Origin: Helicobacter magdeburgensis
Lineage (GTDB): Bacteria; Campylobacterota; Campylobacteria; Campylobacterales; Helicobacteraceae
Assembly: GCF_000765825.2 (NCBI RefSeq)
Contig: NZ_JRPE02000006.1
Coordinates: 62,001-126,000, forward strand
Length of the DNA: 64,000 nucleotides
Reading direction: 5' to 3'
Part shown: positions 54,300 through 62,812 of the stretch, piece by piece
Position numbering within the stretch: the stretch's first letter is position 1
Layout: each line of letters begins with the position of its first letter
Made by a program: the position numbers and the translations under genes
The notes under the pieces: model-generated
What the model was told of the DNA's origin: nothing
Databases searched by the model: none
The model's input: the letters and a program-made list of their open reading frames with translations, nothing else

Positions 54300-54938
54300 A
54301 TGTTTGAATTACGCAAATTGCCTTATGGCACAAACGAATTTGGTAGCTTTATTAGCGAACAAACCTTTGAATATCACTATGGCAAACATCATCAAACTTA
54401 TGTGAATAATCTCAACAACCTTATCAAAGGCACAGAGTTTGAAAATGCGGAGCTTGGCGATATTATCTTAAAATCAAGTGGCGGTGTGTTTAATAACGCA
54501 GCCCAAGTGTATAATCACGACTTTTATTGGGACTGCATAAGCCCTAAGGCAAGTGAATTGAGTGCGGAGCTAAGTGCGGCGATTAATGCGGAGTTTGGCT
54601 CACTTGATGGGTTAAAAGAAAAATTCCTTGCTTCAAGCACAACACTTTTTGGCTCTGGCTGGAATTGGCTTGTGTATAACACACAAAATAAAAAGCTTGA
54701 AATCGTGCAAACAAGCAACGCTGCAACTCCTGCGACAGATTCTAAAGTGCCACTTTTGGTTGTTGATGTGTGGGAACACGCTTATTACATTGACCATAGA
54801 AATGCACGACCTGCGTATTTAGAAGCGTTTTGGAAGCATATTAATTGGGCTTTTGTCTCTGTGTCTTATAAATGGGCATTGGAAAGAGGCATTGAATCTT
54901 TTAAATTTTATGCAAATGAGCTTCACCCTGTTAAATAA
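54300..54938 (+). CDS. sodB: Superoxide dismutase [Fe]
   Basis: Cytoplasmic enzyme converting superoxide to peroxide and oxygen; the peroxide could be handled by Tpx. The 212 residues show the metal ligands: His in FEYHYGKHHQTYVNNLN (His27 region), His in AAQVYNHDFYW (near 76), and the closing DVWEHAYYIDHRNARPAYLEAFW (Asp and His near 160). The GSGWNWLVYN segment matches iron/manganese SODs; with the Helicobacter context iron is more likely. AAGGAG lies before the ATG and a strong hairpin follows the stop. Confidence 0.96.
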   Translation: MFELRKLPYGTNEFGSFISEQTFEYHYGKHHQTYVNNLNNLIKGTEFENAELGDIILKSSGGVFNNAAQVYNHDFYWDCISPKASELSAELSAAINAEFGSLDGLKEKFLASSTTLFGSGWNWLVYNTQNKKLEIVQTSNAATPATDSKVPLLVVDVWEHAYYIDHRNARPAYLEAFWKHINWAFVSVSYKWALERGIESFKFYANELHPVK

Positions 54939-54948
54939 GGGTAGAAAT

Positions 54949-54970
54949 GACACTCACGCTTGTGAGTGTC
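54949..54970 (+). terminator. Terminator of sodB
   Basis: Perfect 9-bp inverted repeat GACACTCAC-GCTT-GTGAGTGTC, ten bases after the sodB stop and followed by a T-rich stretch. Confidence 0.75.
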
Positions 54971-55022
54971 GCTATGATATTTTCTCATTTTATAAAACTC
55001 ATCATAAAACTAAGGGCGTAAG

Positions 55023-55856
55023 ATGACACAATATCATATTCAGCAATTTATCATTCAAGCTTTGCAAGAGGATTTAGGCAGAGGCGATCTCTATGCCTTA
55101 ATCGCACAAGATAGGGAAGCAACGGCTTATGTTTTAGCTAAAGAAGAGGGTGTGTTTTCTGGCTTTGTGTATTTGGAGGCGTTGGCAAAGCATTTTGATA
55201 TAAAGATTTTAGAATCTCATAAAGATGGGGAGTGTTTCAAAAAAGGCACAAAGCTTTGTGTTTTGAGCGGTAGCCATATAGCACTTTTGCAAATGGAGCG
55301 GGTGCTATTAAATATCCTAGCCCATAGCAGTGGAATCGCCACGCTCACTTATGCCTATAGCTCAAAAATTAGCAATCTACCCATAAAGTTGCTAGATACA
55401 CGCAAGACTCGCCCATTATTGCGGGAGTTGGAAAAGTATTCTGTGGTGAATGGTGGGGGGAGTAACCACCGCTTTGGGCTAGATTCTATGCTGATGTTAA
55501 AAGATACACATTTAGCTCATATTACGGATTTACGGGGGATAATTAGCACTGCTAGAGAGAGAGTGCCATTTATGTGTGCCATTGAAGTGGAATGCGAGAG
55601 CTTAGAATCTGCGATTAACGCAATGGAGGCTGGAGCTGATGTTGTGATGTGTGATAATATGTCAATAGATGAGATTGAAAAAGTTGTGGCGTATCGCAAC
55701 GAGTATGCCAAGCATACCAAGCTTGAAGCAAGTGGGAATATAAGCCTTGAAAATATCGTAGAATACGCACAAAGTGGCGTTGATGCTATCAGTGTAGGCT
55801 CACTTATCCATCAAGCAAAATGGCTTGATTTAAGCCTTAAAATCCACCTTTGTTAG
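55023..55856 (+). CDS. nadC: Nicotinate-nucleotide pyrophosphorylase (quinolinate phosphoribosyltransferase)
   Basis: Makes nicotinate mononucleotide from quinolinate and PRPP in NAD synthesis; quinolinate comes from NadA at 61741. The 277 residues contain ALQEDLGRGDLYAL, LNILAHSSGIATLT, KLLDTRKTRPLLRELEKYSVVNGGGSNHRFGLDSMLMLKDTH and AIEVECESLESAINAMEAGADVVMCDNMS, then EASGNISLENI. This is the full family pattern. ThiL follows after 9 bases. Confidence 0.95.
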   Translation: MTQYHIQQFIIQALQEDLGRGDLYALIAQDREATAYVLAKEEGVFSGFVYLEALAKHFDIKILESHKDGECFKKGTKLCVLSGSHIALLQMERVLLNILAHSSGIATLTYAYSSKISNLPIKLLDTRKTRPLLRELEKYSVVNGGGSNHRFGLDSMLMLKDTHLAHITDLRGIISTARERVPFMCAIEVECESLESAINAMEAGADVVMCDNMSIDEIEKVVAYRNEYAKHTKLEASGNISLENIVEYAQSGVDAISVGSLIHQAKWLDLSLKIHLC

Positions 55857-55865
55857 ATTCTAATA

Positions 55866-56924
55866 ATGGTTTATAATACAGCATTTGATAGGGAAGCATT
55901 TTTTATCCGCTTATTAGAGCAAAGTGGCGTTACAAAGGGCATTGGTGATGATTGTGTGATTTTGGGGAATGTGAAAAATGCCTACCCACGCACACACAAA
56001 GCACAGATTCAGACAGGGATTCAAAAAACGCAATTTTGTAAATCACAAACTCCACAGCCGCAGATTCAGTATAAATCGCACAATGCTTTAAAATCCCCAC
56101 ATATGCTACTAAAGGGCAAAGCCCCTTTGGTTATTGGTATGGATAGCTTTTGTGAGAGAGTGCATTTTTTGCAGGAGTGGTTTTCTCCATATACTCTCGC
56201 GTATAAGGCATTTTTGGTCAATTACTCTGACATTATAGCGATGAATGCCACTGCTGCTTATGCTATGCTAAGTATTGCCTTGCCACGCAAATGGGGGAAA
56301 AGCGAGATAAAAGAATGTGTGCAGGGGATAAGTGATTTTTGCAAAAAGTTCAACATTTTTCTTATCGGTGGTGATACGATTAGCTCTCAAACTTTGGCGT
56401 TTCATATTACATTGTTTGGTTTTGCTAACAAACACACACTCTTTCGCGATAGAATCCCGCTAGATTCTGTGCTATACGCCACTTGCGATAGGTATCCTAG
56501 CAAAACTATCACTAAAGGACTAAAAGTGCTAAAAAATCTTTTAATAAACGATAAGCAAAGGCTTACAAAGATAAATCTCAAAGCAAAAGGACGATCTTTA
56601 AAGCCACAGATTAGGGCGGAGTTTGTGCAAAGCTGTGAAAGATTCTTAAAAGGAGGCTTAGACATATCTGATGGAATCTTGCAAGAGATTAAGCGACTTT
56701 GCACGCTTAATCAATGCGGATTTAAAAGTGCTGTGCCGCTTTTTGCTCCTAAATCAAGGGTGTTATTACAAAGTGGGGAGGCGTATGAAATGCTTTTAGC
56801 CATAAGCCCCAAGGATATGCTAAGATTCAAGCGACAGGCGGCACGACATAGGATTAAACTTCTTAAGCTTGGCAGTTTAAGAAAAAAACGCACGATTTTA
56901 CCTAAAAACACACTTTGGCATTGA
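55866..56924 (+). CDS. thiL: Thiamine-monophosphate kinase, with basic insertion
   Basis: Phosphorylates thiamine phosphate to the active cofactor, completing the pathway begun by ThiE. The 352 residues have the metal site GIGDDCVIL near 22-30, DSFCERVHFLQEWFSPYTLAYKAFLVNYSDIIAMNA near 95-130, FLIGGDTISS near 158 and GGLDISDGIL near 262. Between GDDC and the DSFCE strand lies an extra Gln/Lys/His-rich stretch of about 45 residues (near 40-85) not expected in the family. The C-terminus is also unusually basic. Start ATG 55866 has no strong ribosome-binding site, consistent with coupling to nadC. Confidence 0.85.
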   Translation: MVYNTAFDREAFFIRLLEQSGVTKGIGDDCVILGNVKNAYPRTHKAQIQTGIQKTQFCKSQTPQPQIQYKSHNALKSPHMLLKGKAPLVIGMDSFCERVHFLQEWFSPYTLAYKAFLVNYSDIIAMNATAAYAMLSIALPRKWGKSEIKECVQGISDFCKKFNIFLIGGDTISSQTLAFHITLFGFANKHTLFRDRIPLDSVLYATCDRYPSKTITKGLKVLKNLLINDKQRLTKINLKAKGRSLKPQIRAEFVQSCERFLKGGLDISDGILQEIKRLCTLNQCGFKSAVPLFAPKSRVLLQSGEAYEMLLAISPKDMLRFKRQAARHRIKLLKLGSLRKKRTILPKNTLWH

Positions 56925-56951
56925 ATGTGATATGACGACAAAGGAGAATAA

Positions 56952-57734
56952 ATGACTATTATTTTAGCCACAGGTAATCATAATAAAATCTGCGAGTTTA
57001 AGGCGATTTTACAAGAGCAGATTGAGGGCTTGTCTCAAACTCCGCAAGATTCTGTAAATGTCTATGCGTATAGCGATTTTGTATCGCCTTTTGAGATTGA
57101 AGAAAATGGCACGAGTTTCAAAGAGAACGCCACGATTAAGCTAAAGGCGGTTTATAATGCGTTTTGTAATAAAATGCGAGATGATATGGAAGTTAAAGAT
57201 TCTGTATGGAATGGGCTTCACACGCCCCTTGTTTTTATCGCTGAAGATAGTGGGCTAAGTGTGCCTATGCTGGATAATGAGCCGGGTATTTATAGTGCGA
57301 GATATTATGAGTTTTTACAAGCACAAGGGCAGAATCTAGACAATCTAGCAAAGCTTGGCAATAGTGCCGATGAAGCTAATCTTGCGTGTTTGTGCGAAAA
57401 ACTCTCGCATTTTTTAAGTGCAGAGCGGATACATATTCCCGCATTTTTTACCGCTTATATTGCCCTGCTTATCGTGCCAATATCTGCCACGCTAGATTCT
57501 ATATTGCCGCCCTTTGAGTGTTTGGAAGTAGAGTATAGTAAAGGAGTTTTGCACGGAGAAGTGATTGATAAACCAAGAGGCAAAGAGGGCTTTGGCTATG
57601 ATCCTATTTTTATCCCAGCTGAATCTAATCCGCAAAAGCAAACATTAGCAGAGTTTTCACCAAGTGCTAAAAATGCCATATCTCATCGCAAGAAAGCCTT
57701 TTCTCAATGTATTAAAAAGCTTTTTTCTCTGTAA
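56952..57734 (+). CDS. rdgB: XTP/dITP pyrophosphatase (HAM1/RdgB)
   Basis: Hydrolyses non-canonical purine nucleoside triphosphates to keep them out of DNA. The 260 residues include ILATGNHNKICEFKAIL, SPFEIEENGTSFKENATIKLKAV, the catalytic FIAEDSGLSVPMLDNEPGIYSARY, and GFGYDPIFIPAESNPQKQTLAEFSPSAKNAISHRKKA. It is some 50 to 60 residues longer than typical members; the extra material lies before FIAEDSG (DMEVKDSVWNGLHTPL) and between YEF and the later core (near 117-150). AAGGAG precedes the ATG. Confidence 0.92.
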   Translation: MTIILATGNHNKICEFKAILQEQIEGLSQTPQDSVNVYAYSDFVSPFEIEENGTSFKENATIKLKAVYNAFCNKMRDDMEVKDSVWNGLHTPLVFIAEDSGLSVPMLDNEPGIYSARYYEFLQAQGQNLDNLAKLGNSADEANLACLCEKLSHFLSAERIHIPAFFTAYIALLIVPISATLDSILPPFECLEVEYSKGVLHGEVIDKPRGKEGFGYDPIFIPAESNPQKQTLAEFSPSAKNAISHRKKAFSQCIKKLFSL

Positions 57735-57774
57735 AGTTTGTGTATTTTTAAGGTAAAAACAAATCTTTTATAGA

Positions 57775-57780
57775 TACAAT
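57775..57780 (+). promoter_or_regulatory. Probable -10 box for OmpA-like lipoprotein gene
   Basis: TACAAT in TATAGATACAATCCC, 36 bases before the ATG. Confidence 0.5.
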
Positions 57781-57815
57781 CCCAAGCTTTAAATCTCAAA
57801 ATAAAAGGACTTCGT

Positions 57816-58481
57816 ATGCTAAAAACAACGACTTCAAAAATCTCTCTTGCAGTGTGTGGGGCATTGCTAATGGCAGCTTGCACAACAAACCCATACACAG
57901 GCGAATCTCAAGTGAGCAAAACTGCTATCGGTGCGCTTGGCACAGCAGCAGTTGGTACAGGTATTGGCGCATTGGTAAGTAAAAAAGATAGAGCTAAAGG
58001 TGCGGCTATCGGTGCTGGTGTAGGTGCGTTAGCCGGTGGAGCTGTGGGTGGATATATGGACTACCAAGATAAACAACTTCGCAAAGAGCTACAAGGCACA
58101 GGTGTGAGTGTTTCAAGGGAAGGTGATGAGATTATCCTTAATATGCCCGGTGATATTACCTTTAAAAGTGGAAGTGATGATTTGAGCTCTGATTTTTACA
58201 AGGTGTTAAACTCTGTAGCAAAGGTGCTAAACAAATATGATAAAACAATCGTAACCGTTGTTGGATTCACTGATAATACAGGCTCTGATAAAACAAACCT
58301 TGCCCTTTCTAAAAAACGCGCAGAAAGTGTTGCAGCCTATCTTCAAAATCAAAAGGTTAAGGCTGAACGCTTTGTGGTTGATGGGCTAGGTGAGAGTGAG
58401 CCAATCGCTTCAAATAAAACGGCTGAAGGCAGAGCAAAAAATCGCCGCGTTGAAATCTCTCTTACTGCCATTACAAAATAA
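57816..58481 (+). CDS. OmpA-family peptidoglycan-binding lipoprotein
   Basis: A 221-residue lipoprotein of the YiaD/Pal-like group. Lipobox MAAC gives the lipidated Cys at 22. Next comes a Gly/Ala-rich glycine-zipper segment (about 38-85, AIGALGTAAVGTGIGALV and GAAIGAGVGALAGGAVGGYM) that may insert into a membrane. The OmpA domain (about 110-217) has FKSGSDDLSSDFYKVLN, VVGFTDNTGSDKTNLALSKKRAESVAAYL and GRAKNRRVEISL, which bind peptidoglycan. An AAAAGGA site precedes the ATG and an almost perfect hairpin follows the stop. Confidence 0.92.
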   Translation: MLKTTTSKISLAVCGALLMAACTTNPYTGESQVSKTAIGALGTAAVGTGIGALVSKKDRAKGAAIGAGVGALAGGAVGGYMDYQDKQLRKELQGTGVSVSREGDEIILNMPGDITFKSGSDDLSSDFYKVLNSVAKVLNKYDKTIVTVVGFTDNTGSDKTNLALSKKRAESVAAYLQNQKVKAERFVVDGLGESEPIASNKTAEGRAKNRRVEISLTAITK

Positions 58482-58487
58482 AAGTAT

Positions 58488-58507
58488 TCCTAGCTTTTAA
58501 GCTAGGA
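58488..58507 (+). terminator. Hairpin after OmpA-like gene
   Basis: TCCTAGCTT-TT-AAGCTAGGA, a 20-bp near-continuous palindrome seven bases after the stop and ten before the next start codon. With the next gene on the same strand it may act as a partial terminator. Confidence 0.6.
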
Positions 58508-58517
58508 TTCTACAATA

Positions 58518-60344
58518 ATGAAACGCATTCTTTCACTTTCTTTTTTTGTCTTAAGTCTTATTTGTATTGTGTCTGTTGGATATTCTTCGCAATATTGTAT
58601 TTTGCTTTATCCTGCGTTTTTTATGCTTTTTATCGCACTTTTTATACAAACTTATGAAGTGCTAAAGGTAAAAAAACAAGCCACGATCAAGGCATATTAC
58701 AAGCAAGATTCTTGGCTTTCAAGGCATTTTGGACGCTTTTTGTTTGTGAAGATTATAAGTGGAATCTTTGCCTGTGTGGGGAGTGTGTCATTATTTTTTA
58801 TGCTACTTTTTCCTAGTGGCAGTGATATTTTTATCTTTTGTGTGCTAGTGCCTTGCTCCATATACGGCTTTAAGGTAGCGAAAATTATTTGTAAAGCAAA
58901 TATTAACCTAGATTTTGCCTATATTTTAGCGAAAAAATATACTGCGTTATTTTGTGCTGTGTGTGCTTGTGTGGGGGAATTTATACTGAATAGCTTTGCT
59001 TTGCAGCAGATACATATCACTAGCTTTCAAGGGCATTATGAAATGCTTTTAGAATCTTTTCATATCGCACAAATGCCTTGCCAATGGTGGCAGGAGCTTT
59101 TTGGTTTTATTGTGCTAAAAAAAGCTATTGTGGATATGATCTATTTCAGCAATGATTCTTTACGCATTGTTTTGAATATGCTTTTTGCCTTTGGCTATTT
59201 TAGCTCTTTTGTGAGTTTTTCTTTACTTGTTTTAAGTGGTTATTCCACCAAATTAGAATCTAAAAACAACTCAGAATCTCACCAAGATTCTAAGATTCAA
59301 ACTTATAACAGCAGGGCTTTTAAGCAGTTTTTTGCCGTTGTATTTTTCTTAATTTTTGTTTGCCTTGCTTTTTATGTGAGTTCTTTGCTCCAGCCCCTTG
59401 CTAAGTCAAGTAAGTTTGCAGCGGAGATTCTAGCACCGGAGATTTTAGCCACACAATTTTTAGCTCAAAATCAGCAATATATTGAAGTGAGTATTCAAGG
59501 GGTGCAGAGCTTTGTCAATACCAAAGATATAGCGGATTTACAGCATAAGATTGAATCTACACTTAAAGATTTTGAAACAAATCTTAATCACTCTACACAA
59601 GCAAGTTTGGAAGAATATCTTGCTAAAAAGGAGATTATTATTGATGAGTATTCTAAGTGGTATTTTAGCGTCTATGGGGAATATACGCGACTTTTTTATG
59701 CGGCTATTGGCAGGGGGGAGGACATTGCACAAGAGCAGTTTGTTTTTCTGCTTAAAGCCTATACGCCAAATGATTTACAAGAGCGTTTAAATCGTGTGTA
59801 TGATGCAGAGTTTGATAAGCTTAAAAAGCGTTTAGAGCAGGACTTTAGCTTTTTTACAATAAGCAAGAAGCCTAGCAATGCCTTTATCTCGCATTCCCTT
59901 TCTTTTGATGATTTTACGCAAAATCTTAATGTGCTAAATCCTAGGGCAACCGATGGTATAGCCGCACTTTTGGGAGTGAGTGTGGTTGGAGCGATGATTA
60001 TAAAAACTTCTAGCAAAGCTATGGCAAAAACGGGAGCAAAACTTGTGGGAAAAAGTATAGCTAAAAAGGGGCTAAGTGGTGCGGCTGGGGCAGGTGGGTC
60101 GCTTGTGTGCGGACCTTTTGCACCATTATGTGCGATTGGATTTTTTGTCGCCGCTGATGTGGGCATGAATAGTGTTGATGAAGCACTCAATCAAGAAGCA
60201 TTTAAAAATCAAATGCGTGAAGGCTTTACGCAGTGGGAAATTCAGCTAAAAAACAGCCTTGTTAGCTATAATTCCCAACTTTCAAAGCAAATTTATGAGA
60301 ATCTTAGACTGGATTCACAATCACATCAACAAAAGGAGCAGTAA
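58518..60344 (+). CDS. Large membrane protein of unknown function
   Basis: A 608-residue protein I cannot place in a family. Hydrophobic segments lie near 3-40 (two), 72-120 (two), 135-160, 215-240 and 270-300, then a soluble, helical, charged region (about 305-475, with LQHKIESTLKDFETNLNHS and LKKRLEQDFSFF), a Gly/Ala-rich hydrophobic patch (about 478-560, GIAALLGVSVVGAMII and GAAGAGGSLVCGPFAPLCAIGFF) and a polar tail (NSLVSYNSQLSKQIYENL). The pattern of membrane anchor, long extracytoplasmic helical region and glycine-rich hydrophobic hairpin suggests an envelope or membrane-remodelling protein, but this is only a guess. The stop abuts the yhhQ TTG start, so it is translated with yhhQ. Confidence 0.7.
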   Translation: MKRILSLSFFVLSLICIVSVGYSSQYCILLYPAFFMLFIALFIQTYEVLKVKKQATIKAYYKQDSWLSRHFGRFLFVKIISGIFACVGSVSLFFMLLFPSGSDIFIFCVLVPCSIYGFKVAKIICKANINLDFAYILAKKYTALFCAVCACVGEFILNSFALQQIHITSFQGHYEMLLESFHIAQMPCQWWQELFGFIVLKKAIVDMIYFSNDSLRIVLNMLFAFGYFSSFVSFSLLVLSGYSTKLESKNNSESHQDSKIQTYNSRAFKQFFAVVFFLIFVCLAFYVSSLLQPLAKSSKFAAEILAPEILATQFLAQNQQYIEVSIQGVQSFVNTKDIADLQHKIESTLKDFETNLNHSTQASLEEYLAKKEIIIDEYSKWYFSVYGEYTRLFYAAIGRGEDIAQEQFVFLLKAYTPNDLQERLNRVYDAEFDKLKKRLEQDFSFFTISKKPSNAFISHSLSFDDFTQNLNVLNPRATDGIAALLGVSVVGAMIIKTSSKAMAKTGAKLVGKSIAKKGLSGAAGAGGSLVCGPFAPLCAIGFFVAADVGMNSVDEALNQEAFKNQMREGFTQWEIQLKNSLVSYNSQLSKQIYENLRLDSQSHQQKEQ

Positions 60345-60920
60345 TTGTCAAATCTTAAACAAGAAAAATCTATGAGTAGTGCAGTGTTTGCAGGAAGTTC
60401 GCTACTTTTTGCGTGTATTGTGGTTTTGGCAAATTACACCGTGCAGTATCCTATACTTAATACACCGCTCACTTATGGAGCATTGACTTATCCTATTAGT
60501 TTTTTGCTTATGGATATTTTGAGCGAAAAATATAATAAGGCAGAAGTGCTAAAAACACTTTGGGCAGGGCTACTTCTCGCCTTTATCCCCTCGCTTTTAG
60601 CAAGTGAGCCACGCATTGCTATTGCAAGTGTGTGTGCGTTTTTTGTCTCACAGAATCTTGATGTGCATATTTTCTTTTATCTTAAAAATCGCTTTCCTAA
60701 GCTGTGGTGGCTACGCAATAATGCAAGCACGATGGCTTCGCAGTTTATAGATACGATGATATTTTTTCATATCGCTTTTTTATTTATGTATCCGTGGGAG
60801 CAAGTTATTGCTATGCTGTTGGCTGATTTTTCTATTAAGGTGTTTTTGGCATTGTGCGATACACCGCTATTTTATGTCTTTGCCATTAAGAATAAGCCTA
60901 AAATCACAAAAATGAGGTGA
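60345..60920 (+). CDS. yhhQ: Queuosine precursor transporter (YhhQ/VUT family, TTG start)
   Basis: An inner-membrane importer of queuosine precursors (preQ0/preQ1), by family knowledge. The 191 residues have about five membrane segments with the DUF165 pattern: VVLANYTVQYPILN, YGALTYPISFLLMDILSEKYNKAEVLKTLW, NNASTMASQFIDTMIFFHIAF and ADFSIKVFLALCDTPLFY. The start is TTG at 60345, directly after the preceding stop, with AAGGAGCAGTAA before it. Four bases separate it from psd. Confidence 0.88.
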   Translation: MSNLKQEKSMSSAVFAGSSLLFACIVVLANYTVQYPILNTPLTYGALTYPISFLLMDILSEKYNKAEVLKTLWAGLLLAFIPSLLASEPRIAIASVCAFFVSQNLDVHIFFYLKNRFPKLWWLRNNASTMASQFIDTMIFFHIAFLFMYPWEQVIAMLLADFSIKVFLALCDTPLFYVFAIKNKPKITKMR

Positions 60921-60924
60921 AAGT

Positions 60925-61710
60925 ATGAATCTGTCTAATAAATTTTCTCGGCTTTTTGGTCGCTTTGCGAATTATGAGTTTTTCCCTCCTTTTCAAAAGT
61001 TCATTAACGCCACTTATGTAAAGATTTTTAAGATTGACTTAAGTGAGTTTGCCCCTGCTTCAAGCTACCCATCACTTAATGCCCTTTTTACCCGCTCTTT
61101 AGTCGCTAAACGCCCTGTGAATGCCAATCCCATTGTGCTTATCTCCCCTTGCGATTCTCTTATCACACAGCTAGGCAAAAGCAGTGATAAAAATGCTTTG
61201 CAGATTAAGGGAATGGAATATTCCATTGAAGAGCTTTTGGGTCAAAAACTTGATAGAGAGCTATATTATATTAATTTTTATCTTTCCCCAAAAGATTATC
61301 ATCGCTATCACGCACCTTGTGATTTGGAGATTTATGAAGTGCGGTATTTTGGTGGGGAGCTGTTGCCTGTGAATCTCCCATCACTTCGCAAAAATCAAAG
61401 CCTTTTTGTGAGGAATGAACGCGTTGTGGTTGTGGCAAAAACGCCAAATAATAAATGGGTATATTTTGTGGCGGTTGGGGCATTAAATGTCGGCAGTATG
61501 GTAATGCACTTTGAGCCAAAAATCAAAACTAACGCCGGATTCCATAATACAAATTATGTATATCCCACGCCCATTTCCATTAAAAAGGGGCAGGAGCTAG
61601 GAATGTTTCAAATGGGTTCTACAATCGTGCTATTTATGGAGCAGATGATTGCAGATGTAAATATGAACGATCAAGTCAAATTCGCCCAAGATATAGGCAC
61701 TTACGCATAA
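60925..61710 (+). CDS. psd: Phosphatidylserine decarboxylase proenzyme
   Basis: Inner-membrane enzyme making phosphatidylethanolamine. The 261-residue proenzyme has NALFTRSLVAKRPV, ISPCDSLI, NFYLSPKDYHRYHAPCD, VGALNVGSM and ends in the self-cleavage site with MFQMGSTIVLF (GST, Ser becomes the pyruvoyl group near residue 236). The alpha chain is the last 25 or so residues. It is translated in the yhhQ-psd-nadA operon; a psd-nadA neighbourhood is also found in H. pylori. Confidence 0.95.
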   Translation: MNLSNKFSRLFGRFANYEFFPPFQKFINATYVKIFKIDLSEFAPASSYPSLNALFTRSLVAKRPVNANPIVLISPCDSLITQLGKSSDKNALQIKGMEYSIEELLGQKLDRELYYINFYLSPKDYHRYHAPCDLEIYEVRYFGGELLPVNLPSLRKNQSLFVRNERVVVVAKTPNNKWVYFVAVGALNVGSMVMHFEPKIKTNAGFHNTNYVYPTPISIKKGQELGMFQMGSTIVLFMEQMIADVNMNDQVKFAQDIGTYA

Positions 61711-61740
61711 AGGCAAACATATAAGGGATAGGTAAAAACA

Positions 61741-62751
61741 ATGCAGGAATTACAAAATAAAATTAAAGATTTATTACATAAGCTTGATGGACTTTTGGTA
61801 GCACATTATTATCAAAAAGATGAAGTTGTAGCCTTGGCAGATTTGTGCGGAGATAGTTTAGAGCTTTCACGCAAGGCTTCAATGAGTGAAAAAAACCTTA
61901 TCGTGTTTTGTGGCGTGGCGTTTATGGGGCAGAGTGTGAAAGTCCTAGCACCGCATAAACGCGTGATTATGCCCCGTTTAGCCTGTTGCTCTATGGCAAG
62001 AATGATTGATAGTGAATATTTTGATGAAAGTATCGCACTTTTAGAATCTTATGGTTTGAGTAAAGAGCAGATTTTCCCCATTACTTACATTAACTCAAAT
62101 GCCGATGTCAAGGCAAAAGTCGCTCAAATGGGCGGACTTGTCTGCACAAGTGCTAATGCCTCAAAAATCTTTGACTTTGCTAAGGCACAAAATAAGAAAA
62201 TCTTTTTTCTCCCAGATAGGTGCTTAGGGGAGAATCTAGCCAAGGCGGATAATAAAAAATCAAGCTTACTGCGGGTAGATTCTAAACAAAAGGTGTTAGA
62301 TTCTGATGTGATTTGCTATGATGGATTCTGCTCCGTGCATCAGCTTTTCACACCTGAAGATGTTGCGTTTTATCGCAATAAGTTTGAAGATATTAAGATT
62401 GTCGTGCATCCAGAATGCGATCCCAGCGTGGTGGATTTGGCGGATTTTGTCGGCTCTACAAGCCAAATTATCAAATATGTCCAAGACTTGCCTTTAGAGC
62501 AAAAGGTTGCCGTTGGCACGGAATTTAATCTCGTCAATCGTTTGCGTCCTAAGTTTGAAGGCAAACAAACTACCTTTGTGCTAAGCTCTAGTAAGCCTCA
62601 ATGCCCCACGATGAACGAAACAACACTGCAAGATGTGTATGATGTGCTTTTAGCCTATGAAGATAATAAGCCTATCAATGAAGTATTTTTAGATTCTGAA
62701 GTGCAAAAGTGGGCGAAAATTGCCCTTGATAGAATGTTAGAGCTATCTTAA
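61741..62751 (+). CDS. nadA: Quinolinate synthase
   Basis: Condenses iminoaspartate and dihydroxyacetone phosphate to quinolinate, using a [4Fe-4S] cluster. The 336 residues show [53 protein letters not shown] with a cluster Cys (near 80), [25 protein letters not shown] and the last cluster Cys in VHPECDPSV (near 225), then [19 protein letters not shown]. The short stretch [19 protein letters not shown] (near 180-198) is an insertion whose DNA contains two AGATTCT words. Completes NAD synthesis with nadC upstream. Confidence 0.95.
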   Translation: MQELQNKIKDLLHKLDGLLVAHYYQKDEVVALADLCGDSLELSRKASMSEKNLIVFCGVAFMGQSVKVLAPHKRVIMPRLACCSMARMIDSEYFDESIALLESYGLSKEQIFPITYINSNADVKAKVAQMGGLVCTSANASKIFDFAKAQNKKIFFLPDRCLGENLAKADNKKSSLLRVDSKQKVLDSDVICYDGFCSVHQLFTPEDVAFYRNKFEDIKIVVHPECDPSVVDLADFVGSTSQIIKYVQDLPLEQKVAVGTEFNLVNRLRPKFEGKQTTFVLSSSKPQCPTMNETTLQDVYDVLLAYEDNKPINEVFLDSEVQKWAKIALDRMLELS

Positions 62752-62812
62752 AACAAGGGCTTATCTTAAGGCTGTTTAGAGTAGGGCTAAATTTTTAATG
62801 CTAGATTTAAGG

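Noticed and set aside
55453-55460. Run of G in nadC as a contingency tract
   Set aside because: Only about six G in a conserved Gly-rich motif; too short to be hypervariable.
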